A stretch of DNA of 64,000 nucleotides from Coprovicinus avistercoris (GTDB taxonomy: Bacteria > Actinomycetota > Coriobacteriia > Coriobacteriales > Atopobiaceae). Of the stretch, positions 9,518-18,173 are shown piece after piece (the stretch's first letter is position 1; every line of letters starts with the position of its first letter). Under the pieces are notes generated by a model. That model was not told the origin of the DNA. It saw nothing but the letters and a program-made list of their open reading frames with translations, and did no database searches. The DNA lies in the NCBI GenBank assembly GCA_018714895.1, contig DVMQ01000015.1, forward strand, positions 1 through 64,000, read 5' to 3'. The translations under genes and the position numbers were made by a program.

Positions 9518-11320
9518 ATGGGTATTCTCATTGGTTGCGAACAGATTTCGATGGAATGGCCTGGCAAGCAAGTTCTTGTCGATCAAACAGTTGGTGTATA
9601 CGAAGGAAGCCGTATTGGTGTTGTAGGACGAAATGGCGATGGCAAATCAACGCTACTAGAGCTTCTAGACCACCAACTTGAGCCCGACTCGGGAACGGTA
9701 ACGTGGCGAAACGGCATTTCTGTTGGCTATCTTGGACAATCAGATACCCTCGACGAAAAAGCAACGGTACGCCAAAACGTCGTTGGCGACACAGAGGAAT
9801 ATCTCTGGGCTTCAGATGCACGGATCCGCGCCATTATGGCTGAGTTGCTTTCCGATGTTTCTCTCGAAAGCCTTGTTGGCGAATTGTCTGGCGGACAAAG
9901 GCGTCGTGTAGATCTCGCACGCGTACTCATTGGTACGTGGGACGTACTCCTTATGGACGAGCCAACCAACCACTTAGATATGCATGCAATTTCTTGGCTT
10001 GCTCACCACCTTAAGAATCGCTGGAGCAGTGACACGGGCGCCCTGGTGGTTATCACCCACGACCGATGGTTTCTCGATGAGGTATGCGAATCGATGTGGG
10101 AAGTGCATGATGGGGTAGTTGAGCCTTTTGAAGGCGGCTATTCAGCCTATATCCAGCAGCGAGTTGAGCGCGAACGACAGGCAGCTGTAGCAGAGGAACG
10201 CCGTCAAAACATGCTGCGCAAGGAACTGAATTGGCTTGCTCATGGCGCTAAAGCTCGTACCTCAAAGCCTCGTTTTCGTATTGAAGCAGCGATGGACCTC
10301 ATTGCGAATGATCCTCCACTGAGAAACCCTCTTGAGCTCAAACGCCTTGCTGTCGCACGCCTCGGCAAGCAAGTTATCGAAATGCACGACGCTTCTTTTT
10401 CCTATTCCCAGAATCAAAAGCCAGTCTTTTCTCATCTCGACTGGCTTATTGGTCCCGGTGATCGCTATGGAATACTTGGTGAAAATGGCGTTGGAAAAAC
10501 AACCTTGCTCAAAGTTATGACCGGCGGTCTTGCTCCCACGTCTGGGTCAGTTAAGGTAGGCGCAAGCGTGCGCTTTGGTTTTCTCACGCAAGATTTAGCT
10601 GTTCTTTCTGAACGTATGGACTGGCGAGTAAACGAAATACTTGCACAATATCGCAAAAATTACTTCATTGATGGCAAGAGCTACTCTCCAGAGCGTCTGC
10701 TTGAGCGACTGGGTTTTGAAACACGCGAGCTCATGAGCTATGTCAAAGATCTCTCAGGAGGTCAACGTAGACGCTTAGCAATTATGTGTGTTCTGCTTGA
10801 CGAGCCAAATGTACTTGTCTTGGACGAGCCGGGCAATGATCTGGACACCGACATGTTGGCTGTTTTAGAAGACCTGCTCGACACCTGGCCTGGAACACTG
10901 TTGGTAGTAACTCACGACCGCCATCTTATGGAACGCGTTACCGACGATCAATACGCCCTGATTGATGGGGAAGTGCGTCATGTTCCTGGCGGTGTGGATG
11001 AGTATCTCAAACTGTTGGACGAACAAGCTACACAGGCAAAAAAGAAAGCATGCGCACCTGCTCCGCATAAGCAAAATAACAAACCCGCTGGTGCTGAGCG
11101 GCGTGAAATTAAGCGCAAGCATGATGCCATAGGGCGAAAATTGCAAAAACTAGATGGTGAACCCGATCGCATTCGCAAAGAAATGCAGGCATGTGATCCC
11201 AGTGATTTTGCAACACTCCAACAACTAACAGAACAACTTGCTCAAACCGAACAACAAATAAGCAGCTTAGAAGATGAATGGCTTGCTTTAGATGAACAAT
11301 TGGAGAGCTATGATGGATAA
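9518..11320 (+). CDS. ABC-F family ATPase, Uup-like
   Basis: 600 aa. The ATG at 9518 is preferred to the TTG just before it. Two ABC cassettes on one chain without membrane spans: GRNGDGKST / LSGGQRRRVDLA / LLMDEPTNHLD, then GENGVGKTT / LSGGQRRRLAIM / LVLDEPGNDLD. The second Walker B resembles Uup. A basic coiled-coil tail from about residue 510 (KKACAPAPHKQ, then heptads) matches the Uup C-terminal domain that binds nucleic acid. ABC-F proteins act on the ribosome E site or, for Uup, on branched DNA and ribosome assembly. An antibiotic-resistance role is not indicated. Confidence 0.92.
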   Translation: MGILIGCEQISMEWPGKQVLVDQTVGVYEGSRIGVVGRNGDGKSTLLELLDHQLEPDSGTVTWRNGISVGYLGQSDTLDEKATVRQNVVGDTEEYLWASDARIRAIMAELLSDVSLESLVGELSGGQRRRVDLARVLIGTWDVLLMDEPTNHLDMHAISWLAHHLKNRWSSDTGALVVITHDRWFLDEVCESMWEVHDGVVEPFEGGYSAYIQQRVERERQAAVAEERRQNMLRKELNWLAHGAKARTSKPRFRIEAAMDLIANDPPLRNPLELKRLAVARLGKQVIEMHDASFSYSQNQKPVFSHLDWLIGPGDRYGILGENGVGKTTLLKVMTGGLAPTSGSVKVGASVRFGFLTQDLAVLSERMDWRVNEILAQYRKNYFIDGKSYSPERLLERLGFETRELMSYVKDLSGGQRRRLAIMCVLLDEPNVLVLDEPGNDLDTDMLAVLEDLLDTWPGTLLVVTHDRHLMERVTDDQYALIDGEVRHVPGGVDEYLKLLDEQATQAKKKACAPAPHKQNNKPAGAERREIKRKHDAIGRKLQKLDGEPDRIRKEMQACDPSDFATLQQLTEQLAQTEQQISSLEDEWLALDEQLESYDG

Positions 11321-11846
11321 CTCCTCAGATACTTCTCTGCAGCCCATCTCTTATGGCACACAAGATGGACGTCCCTGTAAACGAGTAGCTGATTCATACA
11401 CCGAATCAGTACGCATTGTGACTCATCCTGATGTAAATGGTGAGAACCGCCTTTTTGGCGGACGCTTGATGGAATGGATTGACGAGACAGCAGGCATAGC
11501 TGCACGCCGTCACTGTGGCGGTTCGGTAACTACAGCATGCGTTGATACCTTGCAGTTTAAGCATCCCGCTAAACTCAACGATATTGTTGTCATTGAGGCG
11601 TGTGTTACTCATGTAGGACATAGCTCATTAGAGATTCAAGTGATCTCTTACGTTGAGGATCCATCCTCTGGCGAGCGTGCCATTATCAATACCGCATACC
11701 TTACAGAAGTGCATGTAAACAGCGAAGGCGTACCACAAGAGGTACAGTTTGGACTCGCCCTTACGAATGAAAAAGAACGACTTGCTTGGGAAGCTGCCGA
11801 AAAGCGCATAGGTATCCGCCAGACACGCAAAGAGTTTGGATTCTAG
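11313..11846 (+). CDS. Acyl-CoA thioesterase, hotdog fold (YciA/BFIT type)
   Basis: 177 aa from the ATG at 11313; the adjacent ATG at 11310 is nearly as good, with GGAG at 11302-11305. It overlaps the ABC-F gene by 8 bp. One hotdog domain: the active-site segment NRLFGGRLMEWIDETAGIAARR, given here as NRLFGGRLMEW then IDETAGIAARR, followed by VDTLQFKHPAKLNDIVVIEA. The conserved Asn near the start and Asp after EW fit hydrolysis of acyl-CoA thioesters. Substrate chain length cannot be read from sequence. It is the last gene of the left run before the tRNA promoter. Confidence 0.88.
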   Translation: MDNSSDTSLQPISYGTQDGRPCKRVADSYTESVRIVTHPDVNGENRLFGGRLMEWIDETAGIAARRHCGGSVTTACVDTLQFKHPAKLNDIVVIEACVTHVGHSSLEIQVISYVEDPSSGERAIINTAYLTEVHVNSEGVPQEVQFGLALTNEKERLAWEAAEKRIGIRQTRKEFGF

Positions 11847-11874
11847 AATCTCGGCAAGCGAGCAAAGATTTCTC

Positions 11875-11903
11875 TTGCTTCTTTTTCAAGAGCAGAGTAT
11901 GAT
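11875..11903 (+). promoter_or_regulatory. Promoter of tRNA-Pro
   Basis: TTGCTT at 11875-11880, a 17-base spacer, then TATGAT at 11898-11903. Initiation about 7 bases later would leave a roughly 20-base leader before the tRNA at 11930. Good match to a primary-sigma promoter at optimal spacing. Confidence 0.7.
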
Positions 11904-11929
11904 TCTAATTCGTTCGGGCATTGCCCCAA

Positions 11930-12006
<77 letters not shown>

Positions 12007-12016
12007 GATTATTTCG

Positions 12017-12044
12017 GCCGGAAGAAGCTTCTTCCGGCTTTTTT
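12017..12044 (+). terminator. Rho-independent terminator after tRNA-Pro
   Basis: Perfect 22-nt palindrome at 12017-12038 (arms GCCGGAAGA and TCTTCCGGC around AGCT), followed by six T residues. A strong intrinsic terminator 10 bases after the tRNA CCA end. Confidence 0.93.
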
Positions 12045-12191
12045 ATTCAAATTTGTCGTGATCTTTATGGCCTTTTCTTCATCCTTCTCTTATAGTGGCT
12101 CATCTCTTTAGAACCCTTTGATACCATGGGCACGGAATACTACTCACCAACCTTTGTTGGTGGCTTTTATATACATGGGAGGGCACCTTTT

Positions 12192-12467
12192 ATGGCCAAA
12201 CATATACGCCAAAAAGACATGCCAGACGTCACGCCCGTCTCGAACACGCATCGTAATGATGCAATAAAGGATTCCCACGCTTTTAAGGAGCACTACGATC
12301 CTTTTGCTGATCCGTTTAATGATGAAGAGGAATTTGCTCGTTTCCAAGAAGCTGAAGCAGAACGTACGAGACGCATTGTTCTTATCGTTATTCTGCTCTT
12401 TATTATCGGAATAATCGTTTTAGGATTCTTTTTAGGTGATCTACTACTTGAAGTTGCTGGTTCATAA
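12192..12467 (+). CDS. Small acidic single-span membrane protein, unknown
   Basis: 91 aa from the ATG at 12192, chosen because GGGAGGG at 12177-12183 gives 8-base spacing. An upstream in-frame ATG at 12126 has no ribosome binding site. The first 60 residues are soluble, with an acidic patch containing a repeated DPF (HYDPFADPFNDEEEFARF), then the charged helix EAEAERTRR. One membrane helix follows (about residues 63-84), and the C-terminus is short. Topology is most likely N-in. I do not recognise the family. It sits alone after the tRNA terminator, before a phosphatidyltransferase gene. The acidic DPF stretch might be a docking segment, but nothing in the sequence proves that. Confidence 0.7.
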   Translation: MAKHIRQKDMPDVTPVSNTHRNDAIKDSHAFKEHYDPFADPFNDEEEFARFQEAEAERTRRIVLIVILLFIIGIIVLGFFLGDLLLEVAGS

Positions 12468-12601
12468 CTACTCATGCAAGAATTTTTGTCCTTGTGGCAT
12501 TAAATAGTGTTTCCACAATGCTTACGTGGACAAATTGGGTATGCGTTACTATGTTCAGGTTCAATTCTTGCGAGTATTTGTATTACGCGGAGGGCGCTAC
12601 G

Positions 12602-13357
12602 TTGGCTGAAAGTAAAACAAAGCGTGTTACGAAAGAGCGTATTAAAAATAATCTCAAAAATCAGGCTGACTATGATGCTCTCAAGGCACAGAAAAATGAC
12701 CTTGCAACCGATCCGGTGGGTACCCCCAATAACCCTTCAACACAAATATTCACTGTTGCAAATGTTATTACATTCTGTCGCTTGCTTTTAACCTTTGCAT
12801 TCCTTTACCTCTTTATCACAGGGTCGAATAGAATGCTTGCTCTTGTCCTCTATGCGGTTGCTGCCTCGACAGATTTTCTCGACGGACAAATTGCTCGCCG
12901 AACCCAAACGGTTAGTTGGGTCGGAAAGATCATGGATCCCATTATGGATCGTGTTCTGCTTTTCACTGGCGTTTTAGGCCTAGTAGCAACAGGTGAGCTA
13001 CCGCTTTGGATGGCGGTCTTTGTCATCGGACGCGATGTGTACCTCGCCATTGGAGCACAAATTTTGCAGCATTATCGCCGTCGACCAATTGATGTGGTAT
13101 TTGTTGGAAAGCTTACCACCGCACTGCTCATGATTGGTTTTTGCGACCTTTTGCTTGGTATCCCGGTACTTCAAGGCACCAATCTTGTAACGGTTTCTTG
13201 GCTTCCTCTCTTAAATGGTGAGAGCGCAGCACTCGGCATGGTATTTGTCTACCTTGGGTTGGTTTTTTCTACGATAACTGCTGTTGTTTACACCATTGAG
13301 GGTGTCAAAGTAATTCAGCGATCTCATGCCAACAATGAAAGTCATAAGGAAGCATAA
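12602..13357 (+). CDS. CDP-alcohol phosphatidyltransferase family protein
   Basis: 251 aa from a TTG at 12602, selected by GGAGGG at 12589-12594; the frame is open further upstream without support. A roughly 50-residue charged N-terminal extension precedes the membrane core. The family signature DGxxAR-x8-GxxxDxxxD reads as DGQIARR...GKIMDPIMD near residues 98-122. This enzyme class joins a CDP-diacylglycerol headgroup to an alcohol such as glycerol phosphate, inositol phosphate or phosphatidylglycerol. A second, more PgsA-like paralogue lies at 31752, so this one may make a different lipid. Substrate cannot be assigned from the sequence. Confidence 0.85.
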   Translation: MAESKTKRVTKERIKNNLKNQADYDALKAQKNDLATDPVGTPNNPSTQIFTVANVITFCRLLLTFAFLYLFITGSNRMLALVLYAVAASTDFLDGQIARRTQTVSWVGKIMDPIMDRVLLFTGVLGLVATGELPLWMAVFVIGRDVYLAIGAQILQHYRRRPIDVVFVGKLTTALLMIGFCDLLLGIPVLQGTNLVTVSWLPLLNGESAALGMVFVYLGLVFSTITAVVYTIEGVKVIQRSHANNESHKEA

Positions 13358-14203
13358 ATGGGTGTAGATAAAGATGCGCTCAACACGCTCACAGAAGAGC
13401 ATCTTCTACTCGGTGGTGTTTTAGAAGAGCGTGAGGGAGTTGCAGTGCCGCTCTCCTATGAAAGTACTCCAATTGCAGAAGAAGAGGCACTTGAGAATGC
13501 CTGTGGAGTAACAGACGTATCCTGCATGCATCTTATACTCATCTCAGGAGAGAATGCCTCAGGCCTCTTTGAGGCGGCCTGGGCAGGCAAAGTTCTTTCC
13601 GTAGGGGAATGCTCCTTTGGAGCCGTTCTTGCCGGCGATGGTTCAGTAGTTGCCGTTCCTTGTGCTTTAAGAACTGGTGATCATGAATATATTCTCTGTG
13701 ATGTAACGCCGCGTTGGGAAGCACTCAAGGAATGGCTTATATGGCTCTCCAATCTCGTTGTTGAAGAGCAAACACCTTTCAGCGATGCTCAAGTAAGCGA
13801 TGTCACAGGATCATTGGTGCCATTACTTGTTACAGGCCCAAAAGCCAGAACCATTCTCGAGGATTATCTTCATGATGGAGAAAAGCTACCACCTCAGGGC
13901 AGCGTGGTGTCGCTTCACCTTGATAAGATTCTTACCATATGCACACATATACATCAGAGCAATGCGTTTCTTTTGCTCATTCCGCCTGCCTATAGCCGCA
14001 TCATGTGGCGGAGCTTGTTGTCTTTTACCGAGATGCAACCTGTAGGTATTCGGGCGCTTACTCAATTTGTTCAAACTAAGCTTCCATGGATGGAGCCTAT
14101 TTCGGACAATACAAAACATGTTGCATTTTCTAAACAAGAGCTCGAACAGTGGGGTATAGCCCGTCATAATGGTGGCTATATAGGCGCACGGGCTCTCGTT
14201 TAA
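13358..14203 (+). CDS. GcvT-like (aminomethyltransferase/YgfZ-type) folate-binding domain protein
   Basis: 281 aa, ATG directly abutting the stop of the phosphatidyltransferase gene, with AAGGAAGC upstream. The sequence resembles the GcvT/YgfZ fold: an early GVTDVSCMHLILISGENASGLFE segment (split here as GVTDVSCMHLILISG and ENASGLFE), a central VTGPKARTIL, and a late GGYIGARALV. It is shorter than true glycine-cleavage T protein (about 360 aa), and no gcvH or gcvP is near. A folate-binding, YgfZ-like role or a diverged one-carbon enzyme are both possible. Coupling with a lipid enzyme is unexplained. Confidence 0.7.
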   Translation: MGVDKDALNTLTEEHLLLGGVLEEREGVAVPLSYESTPIAEEEALENACGVTDVSCMHLILISGENASGLFEAAWAGKVLSVGECSFGAVLAGDGSVVAVPCALRTGDHEYILCDVTPRWEALKEWLIWLSNLVVEEQTPFSDAQVSDVTGSLVPLLVTGPKARTILEDYLHDGEKLPPQGSVVSLHLDKILTICTHIHQSNAFLLLIPPAYSRIMWRSLLSFTEMQPVGIRALTQFVQTKLPWMEPISDNTKHVAFSKQELEQWGIARHNGGYIGARALV

Positions 14204-14250
14204 CGAATATAAAGACTGATAGCACCGCAACCGTGAGGTAGGGAGTTTTT

Positions 14251-14628
14251 ATGACTTATGGCATTCATACGTCTCACGCTCCTCAGGCAAATGGACCGTA
14301 TTCCCAAGGTGCCGCAGCAGGACGCTATGTATATGTTTCTGGCCAGATTGGCATCGACCCAGCAACTGATGCACTTGTCTCTGATACCGTAGACATGCAG
14401 CTTGATCAGGCAATAACAAATATCGAAGCTGTATTAGCTGAGGTAAAGCTCACGTTGGAAGATGTCGTAAAAACTACGGTCTTTCTCACCGATTTGGAAG
14501 ATTTACCTATAGTAGACATGATTTGGAAAACACGGTTTTCTTCGCCTCGTCCGGCACGAAGCTGTGTTGAAGTGCGTCGTTTAAGAGACGGTGCGCGTAT
14601 CGAAGTTGAGTGTGTAGCTTGCCGATAG
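14251..14628 (+). CDS. RidA family reactive-intermediate deaminase
   Basis: 125 aa with GAGGTAGGGAG upstream of the ATG. Family motifs: APQANGPYSQG, YVYVSGQIGIDPATD, NIEAVLAE, VVKTTVFLTDL, and the catalytic-arginine segment RPARSCVEVRRL. RidA hydrolyses enamine/imine intermediates released by PLP enzymes such as threonine dehydratase. Residues 90-105 are slightly shorter and more basic than usual, but the arginine is kept. It lies 47 bp after the GcvT-like gene and 47 bp before the FHA gene. Confidence 0.93.
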   Translation: MTYGIHTSHAPQANGPYSQGAAAGRYVYVSGQIGIDPATDALVSDTVDMQLDQAITNIEAVLAEVKLTLEDVVKTTVFLTDLEDLPIVDMIWKTRFSSPRPARSCVEVRRLRDGARIEVECVACR

Positions 14629-14675
14629 CCGCGTTATACTATAAATCTGACAAGAATTGCGAGGAAAGGCCAGAT

Positions 14676-15110
14676 ATGGCAGAGCAAGACGTACATCCCA
14701 TTAACGATCCGGGCGCCACAAGGATGTTCCGCATCCCTTCTGAAGATTCAACAATGCCCGATCTTATGGGTTCAACCAAAGATGCCACGCCCTCGCTCAG
14801 TATTGTAAAAGGCCCTCAAACTGGTATGACGTTTGAGCTTGATCAGCCAGTAATTACTATCGGGCGTGATCCTTCAAACAGTGTCTTTTTGAATGACATG
14901 ACGGTTTCTCGTCATCATGCACGTATGGATCTCATTAACAACGGTTCTGGGCTGGCCACCATTGAAGACCTTGGCTCTCTCAATGGCACATGGGTAGATG
15001 GCGCTATTGTCAGCAAGGCTGTATTACAAGATGGTTCAACCATACAAATTGGTACATTCCGTATGGTTTTCCATGCAAATCGTTCAGAACGCATTTCTAC
15101 CGGGGCATAA
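14676..15110 (+). CDS. FHA domain protein, GarA/OdhI-like
   Basis: 144 aa from the ATG at 14676 (GAGGAAAGG upstream). Residues about 60-140 form an FHA domain with GRDPSNSV, SRHHARMDL, LGSLNGTWVDG and IQIGTFRMVF. The N-terminal tail has ATRMFR, which resembles the ETTSVFR motif of mycobacterial GarA and corynebacterial OdhI. There, Ser/Thr kinases phosphorylate the Thr and the tail then folds onto the FHA domain, switching control of 2-oxoglutarate/glutamate enzymes. The next gene is an FtsR-like MerR regulator, the same neighbour order as garA-Rv1828. The resemblance and synteny are seen; the regulatory role is inference. Confidence 0.87.
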   Translation: MAEQDVHPINDPGATRMFRIPSEDSTMPDLMGSTKDATPSLSIVKGPQTGMTFELDQPVITIGRDPSNSVFLNDMTVSRHHARMDLINNGSGLATIEDLGSLNGTWVDGAIVSKAVLQDGSTIQIGTFRMVFHANRSERISTGA

Positions 15111-15116
15111 CTGACT

Positions 15117-15836
15117 ATGGCGGATGCAAGCTACCTTACAATTGGTAAAGTTGTAAAGCGGTTGCAGCCGCAGTACCCCGATCTTACTGTCTCTAAAGTT
15201 CGCTACTTAGAGGATGAAGGCCTGCTCAATCCCTCTCGTACACCAGGGGGATACAGGCTCTATTCTTCACGCGACATTAAGCGGCTTGAAAATATTTTGT
15301 ATCTACAAAAGAATCGCTTTATGCCGCTTTCGGTTATCCGAGAAGAGTTAGACCGTCTCGATGATCCATCCCAAGCTGTTGTCGTGCATCATGATGAGCA
15401 TGTCTTAAGTTCAGATGATGAGGAAACTATCAATAAGTTTCATCCCATTGATCGAATGCCTGAATTGCTTGGTGTATCAGCCAGTTTTGTGAGAAGTCTC
15501 TCTGATGCTGGCGTACTATCACTAAGACGCTCTCCTCATGGGAGAGATTTAGTCGATGGACATGATTTCCCCCTCATTCGTATTGCTGATCATCTGCGGC
15601 ATTATGGAATCGGGCCTAAAAATCTTCGTCAGTATGTAACAGCCGCAAGACGCGAATCCACCATGTTTGAACAGGCGCTTGTGGTATACGGCAGAACATC
15701 TGATGAAGACCCTCAGCGCCGTCACGATGCTTATGAAAAAGCACTTGACCAGATGCTTTATCTTACCAATGAGCTTCGCGATGAGCTCATAAAGCGATCG
15801 ATCACTAACAGGGGAGACGGCATTCATATTAGTTAG
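15117..15836 (+). CDS. MerR family regulator, FtsR-like
   Basis: 239 aa. The N-terminal winged helix-turn-helix has LTIGKVVKRLQPQYPDLTVSK (split: LTIGKVVKRLQPQ / YPDLTVSK), then VRYLEDEGLLNPSRTPGGYR and LYSSRDIKRL, the MerR pattern. A second helical region (PELLGVSASFVRSLSDAG, about residues 110-150) resembles another DNA-binding or dimer module. No metal-binding cysteines are seen in the C-terminal part. In mycobacteria and corynebacteria the homologue next to the FHA gene activates ftsZ. This placement supports FtsR, but the target cannot be shown here. Confidence 0.85.
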   Translation: MADASYLTIGKVVKRLQPQYPDLTVSKVRYLEDEGLLNPSRTPGGYRLYSSRDIKRLENILYLQKNRFMPLSVIREELDRLDDPSQAVVVHHDEHVLSSDDEETINKFHPIDRMPELLGVSASFVRSLSDAGVLSLRRSPHGRDLVDGHDFPLIRIADHLRHYGIGPKNLRQYVTAARRESTMFEQALVVYGRTSDEDPQRRHDAYEKALDQMLYLTNELRDELIKRSITNRGDGIHIS

Positions 15837-15882
15837 AAACGGTACTATTACGGTAAAACTATCCTTGCTTTTGTGAGGTTTA

Positions 15883-16434
15883 ATGGGAAGGGGAGAAGGC
15901 GTGTCCAGTTTCGATCTTGAGAGTCTCATCGTAGATATTCCCGACTATCCTGAGCCCGGAGTTGTATTCAAAGACATTACACCGCTTTTATCTGATCCAC
16001 GTGGCCTTGCTTCTGCTGTCGATCAGATCGCAGATCACTTCATGGGCCATTCCATTACGAAAGTTATTGGTGCTGAAGCGCGTGGTTTTCTCATTGGTGC
16101 TCCCGTAGCCTATCGTCTTGGAGCAGGTTTTGTACCCGCCCGTAAGCCTGGTAAGCTTCCTCGCACTACTTACTCAGAAGCCTATTCGCTTGAGTATGGT
16201 ACCGATAGTTTGGAAATCCACCAGGACGCTCTTGGTCCCGATGACCATGTTCTGATAGTCGATGACTTAGTCGCAACTGGTGGTACCTGCGTTGCAAGCG
16301 CTAAATTGGCCGAGAAAGCAGGGGCTACGGTAGAAGGCTTTGGTTTTATATTGGAGCTTGCTTTCTTAAAGCCACGGGATACCATCGCTCGCGCAAGTTC
16401 TGCTGATGTATTTTCACTTGTAACCGTTGATTAG
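15883..16434 (+). CDS. apt: Adenine phosphoribosyltransferase
   Basis: 183 aa if it starts at the ATG at 15883 (GTGAGG upstream); a GTG at 15901 after GGGGAGAAGG is a plausible alternative giving 177 aa. Family motifs: IPDYPEPGVVFKDITPLL, GAEARGFLIGAPVAY, FVPARKPGKLP, and the PRPP loop VLIVDDLVATGGT near residue 125. It converts adenine and PRPP to AMP in purine salvage. The C-terminus overlaps the possible start of the ClC gene. Confidence 0.95.
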   Translation: MGRGEGVSSFDLESLIVDIPDYPEPGVVFKDITPLLSDPRGLASAVDQIADHFMGHSITKVIGAEARGFLIGAPVAYRLGAGFVPARKPGKLPRTTYSEAYSLEYGTDSLEIHQDALGPDDHVLIVDDLVATGGTCVASAKLAEKAGATVEGFGFILELAFLKPRDTIARASSADVFSLVTVD

Positions 16435-18055
16435 CTTAAGGAGACATACCTCTCATCAGAAACACACCTCTCTTGAGAATGAGCTTTCGCATCGTCATCG
16501 CATCTGGCTTGTTTGCATCGGAGCTGCTACGGGTCTTGTTGCTGGTTTAGCCGTTACGCTTTATCGGCTTGCCCTCGCACAAGCGGAGCAGCTCATGCGC
16601 TCTTTTACTACAGAGCTTGGTAAAAGCGCCCTAGGAATTCTTATCTGGTTTGTTGTACTGGCGCTTATCTTACTTGTCGTTGGTTTTCTTATTCATAAAG
16701 TTCCTCTCACAGCAGGGTCTGGTATCCCTCAAGTAGAAGCTGAAGTAGCAGGAACCATACAGGCACCTTGGCTGCGTATACTTCCTACCAAATTTGTGGA
16801 GGGTGTTCTCTGCTCATTTGGAGGGTTATCCCTCGGCCGCGAGGGTCCATCTATACAGATTGGCGGAATGGCTGCAAAGCTAGTCTCCAAACTTACTCGC
16901 ACAAATCGGGGAGAAGAGCGGATTCTTATTACGTGTGGCGCAGCATCTGGCATGGCCGCCGCTTTTCACGCCCCTTTTACTGGCGTGATGTTTGCTCTCG
17001 AAGAAATTCATAAGGTTTTCTCGGCGCCCGTTATTGTGTCTGTCATGGTTGCGTCAGTCATGGCTGACCTGCTTTCGAGCATACTTATGGGTGACCACTT
17101 GGTGCTCTCACTTACATTTATTGCCGATCTGCCACCATCTGCCTATATATCTGTAGCAATACTAGGTGTTATCGCAGGCTTACTTGGAGCCTTACACAAT
17201 GCTGGTATGTTCAAGATGCAGGATCTGTTTGATCGAATTACCTGGGTAAAGCCATATGCAAAACTCATTCCAGCATTCCTTATGTCTGGAATCGCAGCCT
17301 TTACCATACCTCAGCTGCTCTGTGGCGGAGATGCCATCATACAGCTCCTTGAAAGAGGGTATGTCACTCCGATTAATGTATTAGTCGTACTACTTATCGG
17401 AAAATATCTTCTAACAGCCATATGCTTTGGGTCAGGAGCTCCAGGGGGCACGTTGCTTCCATTGGTAGTAATGGGGGCTCTCATAGGGAGTATTTATGGC
17501 ATCTGCGTAACAGATGTCACGGCAATACCTTCAGTTTATGTTGTTAACTACACAGTACTTGGAGTAGCAAGCCTATTTGCAGGTGTTGTAAGAGCTCCTA
17601 TAACTGGCATCGTGCTTGCCTTTGAACTCACAGGCTCACTCGATTCGCTGTTAGCAGCTTCGCTTGTCTCAATAATCGCATACGTCACATCAGACCTTAT
17701 AGGCGTAGATGCCTTCTATGAGCACTTGCTAGGAAGAATTGATATCTCAGAATCCAACCAGACGGAGAAAAATCTAGAGGAAGAACAGCGGGGAGTCTTT
17801 CATAGACATGTAGTTGGAACAGGAAGTAAGGCCGAAGGAAGACTCATCAAAGAGCTTGTCTTGCCAGAGCATATGCTCATTGTCATGATCACACGCTCTG
17901 GTAAAGAACTGGTTCCACAAGGAAGCACACGCCTCAAAGCACTCGATCAGCTTCTTGTACTAGAAGATGCAGAGTTCGAGATAGAACAAGAGCAGATGAT
18001 CAAAGAGATCTGCATGCCATCGCTAGAAGAAACAAGCTCCGTAACGCCAACATAG
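16427..18055 (+). CDS. ClC family H+/Cl- exchanger with C-terminal TrkA-C-like domain
   Basis: 542 aa from a TTG at 16427 that overlaps the apt stop. A good AAGGAGA at 16438-16444 has no in-frame start codon after it, so the true start is uncertain. About ten hydrophobic helices carry the chloride-pore motifs GSGIPQ, GREGPSIQ (gating Glu) and GAPGGTLLP. FALEEIHKVF supplies the internal proton glutamate, which argues for an exchanger rather than a channel. Residues about 450-530 form a soluble domain resembling TrkA-C. Likely role: chloride and acid/voltage balance. No gene follows on this strand before the convergent trxB. Confidence 0.92.
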   Translation: MISLRRHTSHQKHTSLENELSHRHRIWLVCIGAATGLVAGLAVTLYRLALAQAEQLMRSFTTELGKSALGILIWFVVLALILLVVGFLIHKVPLTAGSGIPQVEAEVAGTIQAPWLRILPTKFVEGVLCSFGGLSLGREGPSIQIGGMAAKLVSKLTRTNRGEERILITCGAASGMAAAFHAPFTGVMFALEEIHKVFSAPVIVSVMVASVMADLLSSILMGDHLVLSLTFIADLPPSAYISVAILGVIAGLLGALHNAGMFKMQDLFDRITWVKPYAKLIPAFLMSGIAAFTIPQLLCGGDAIIQLLERGYVTPINVLVVLLIGKYLLTAICFGSGAPGGTLLPLVVMGALIGSIYGICVTDVTAIPSVYVVNYTVLGVASLFAGVVRAPITGIVLAFELTGSLDSLLAASLVSIIAYVTSDLIGVDAFYEHLLGRIDISESNQTEKNLEEEQRGVFHRHVVGTGSKAEGRLIKELVLPEHMLIVMITRSGKELVPQGSTRLKALDQLLVLEDAEFEIEQEQMIKEICMPSLEETSSVTPT

Positions 18056-18173
18056 AACCTTATTCTTTCTATAGATCTACTTTACATAAGATATATTATC
18101 GCAGTTTTATATATAGCTTTAGATATTTGCCTCAGACAGCCAAAGATAATCACGTGAGCTGCAGGTGCAACAG

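Noticed and set aside
9518..11320. ABC-F gene as an antibiotic-resistance determinant
   Set aside because: The Uup-like second Walker B and basic coiled-coil tail fit housekeeping Uup; no resistance-type linker or leader attenuator is seen.
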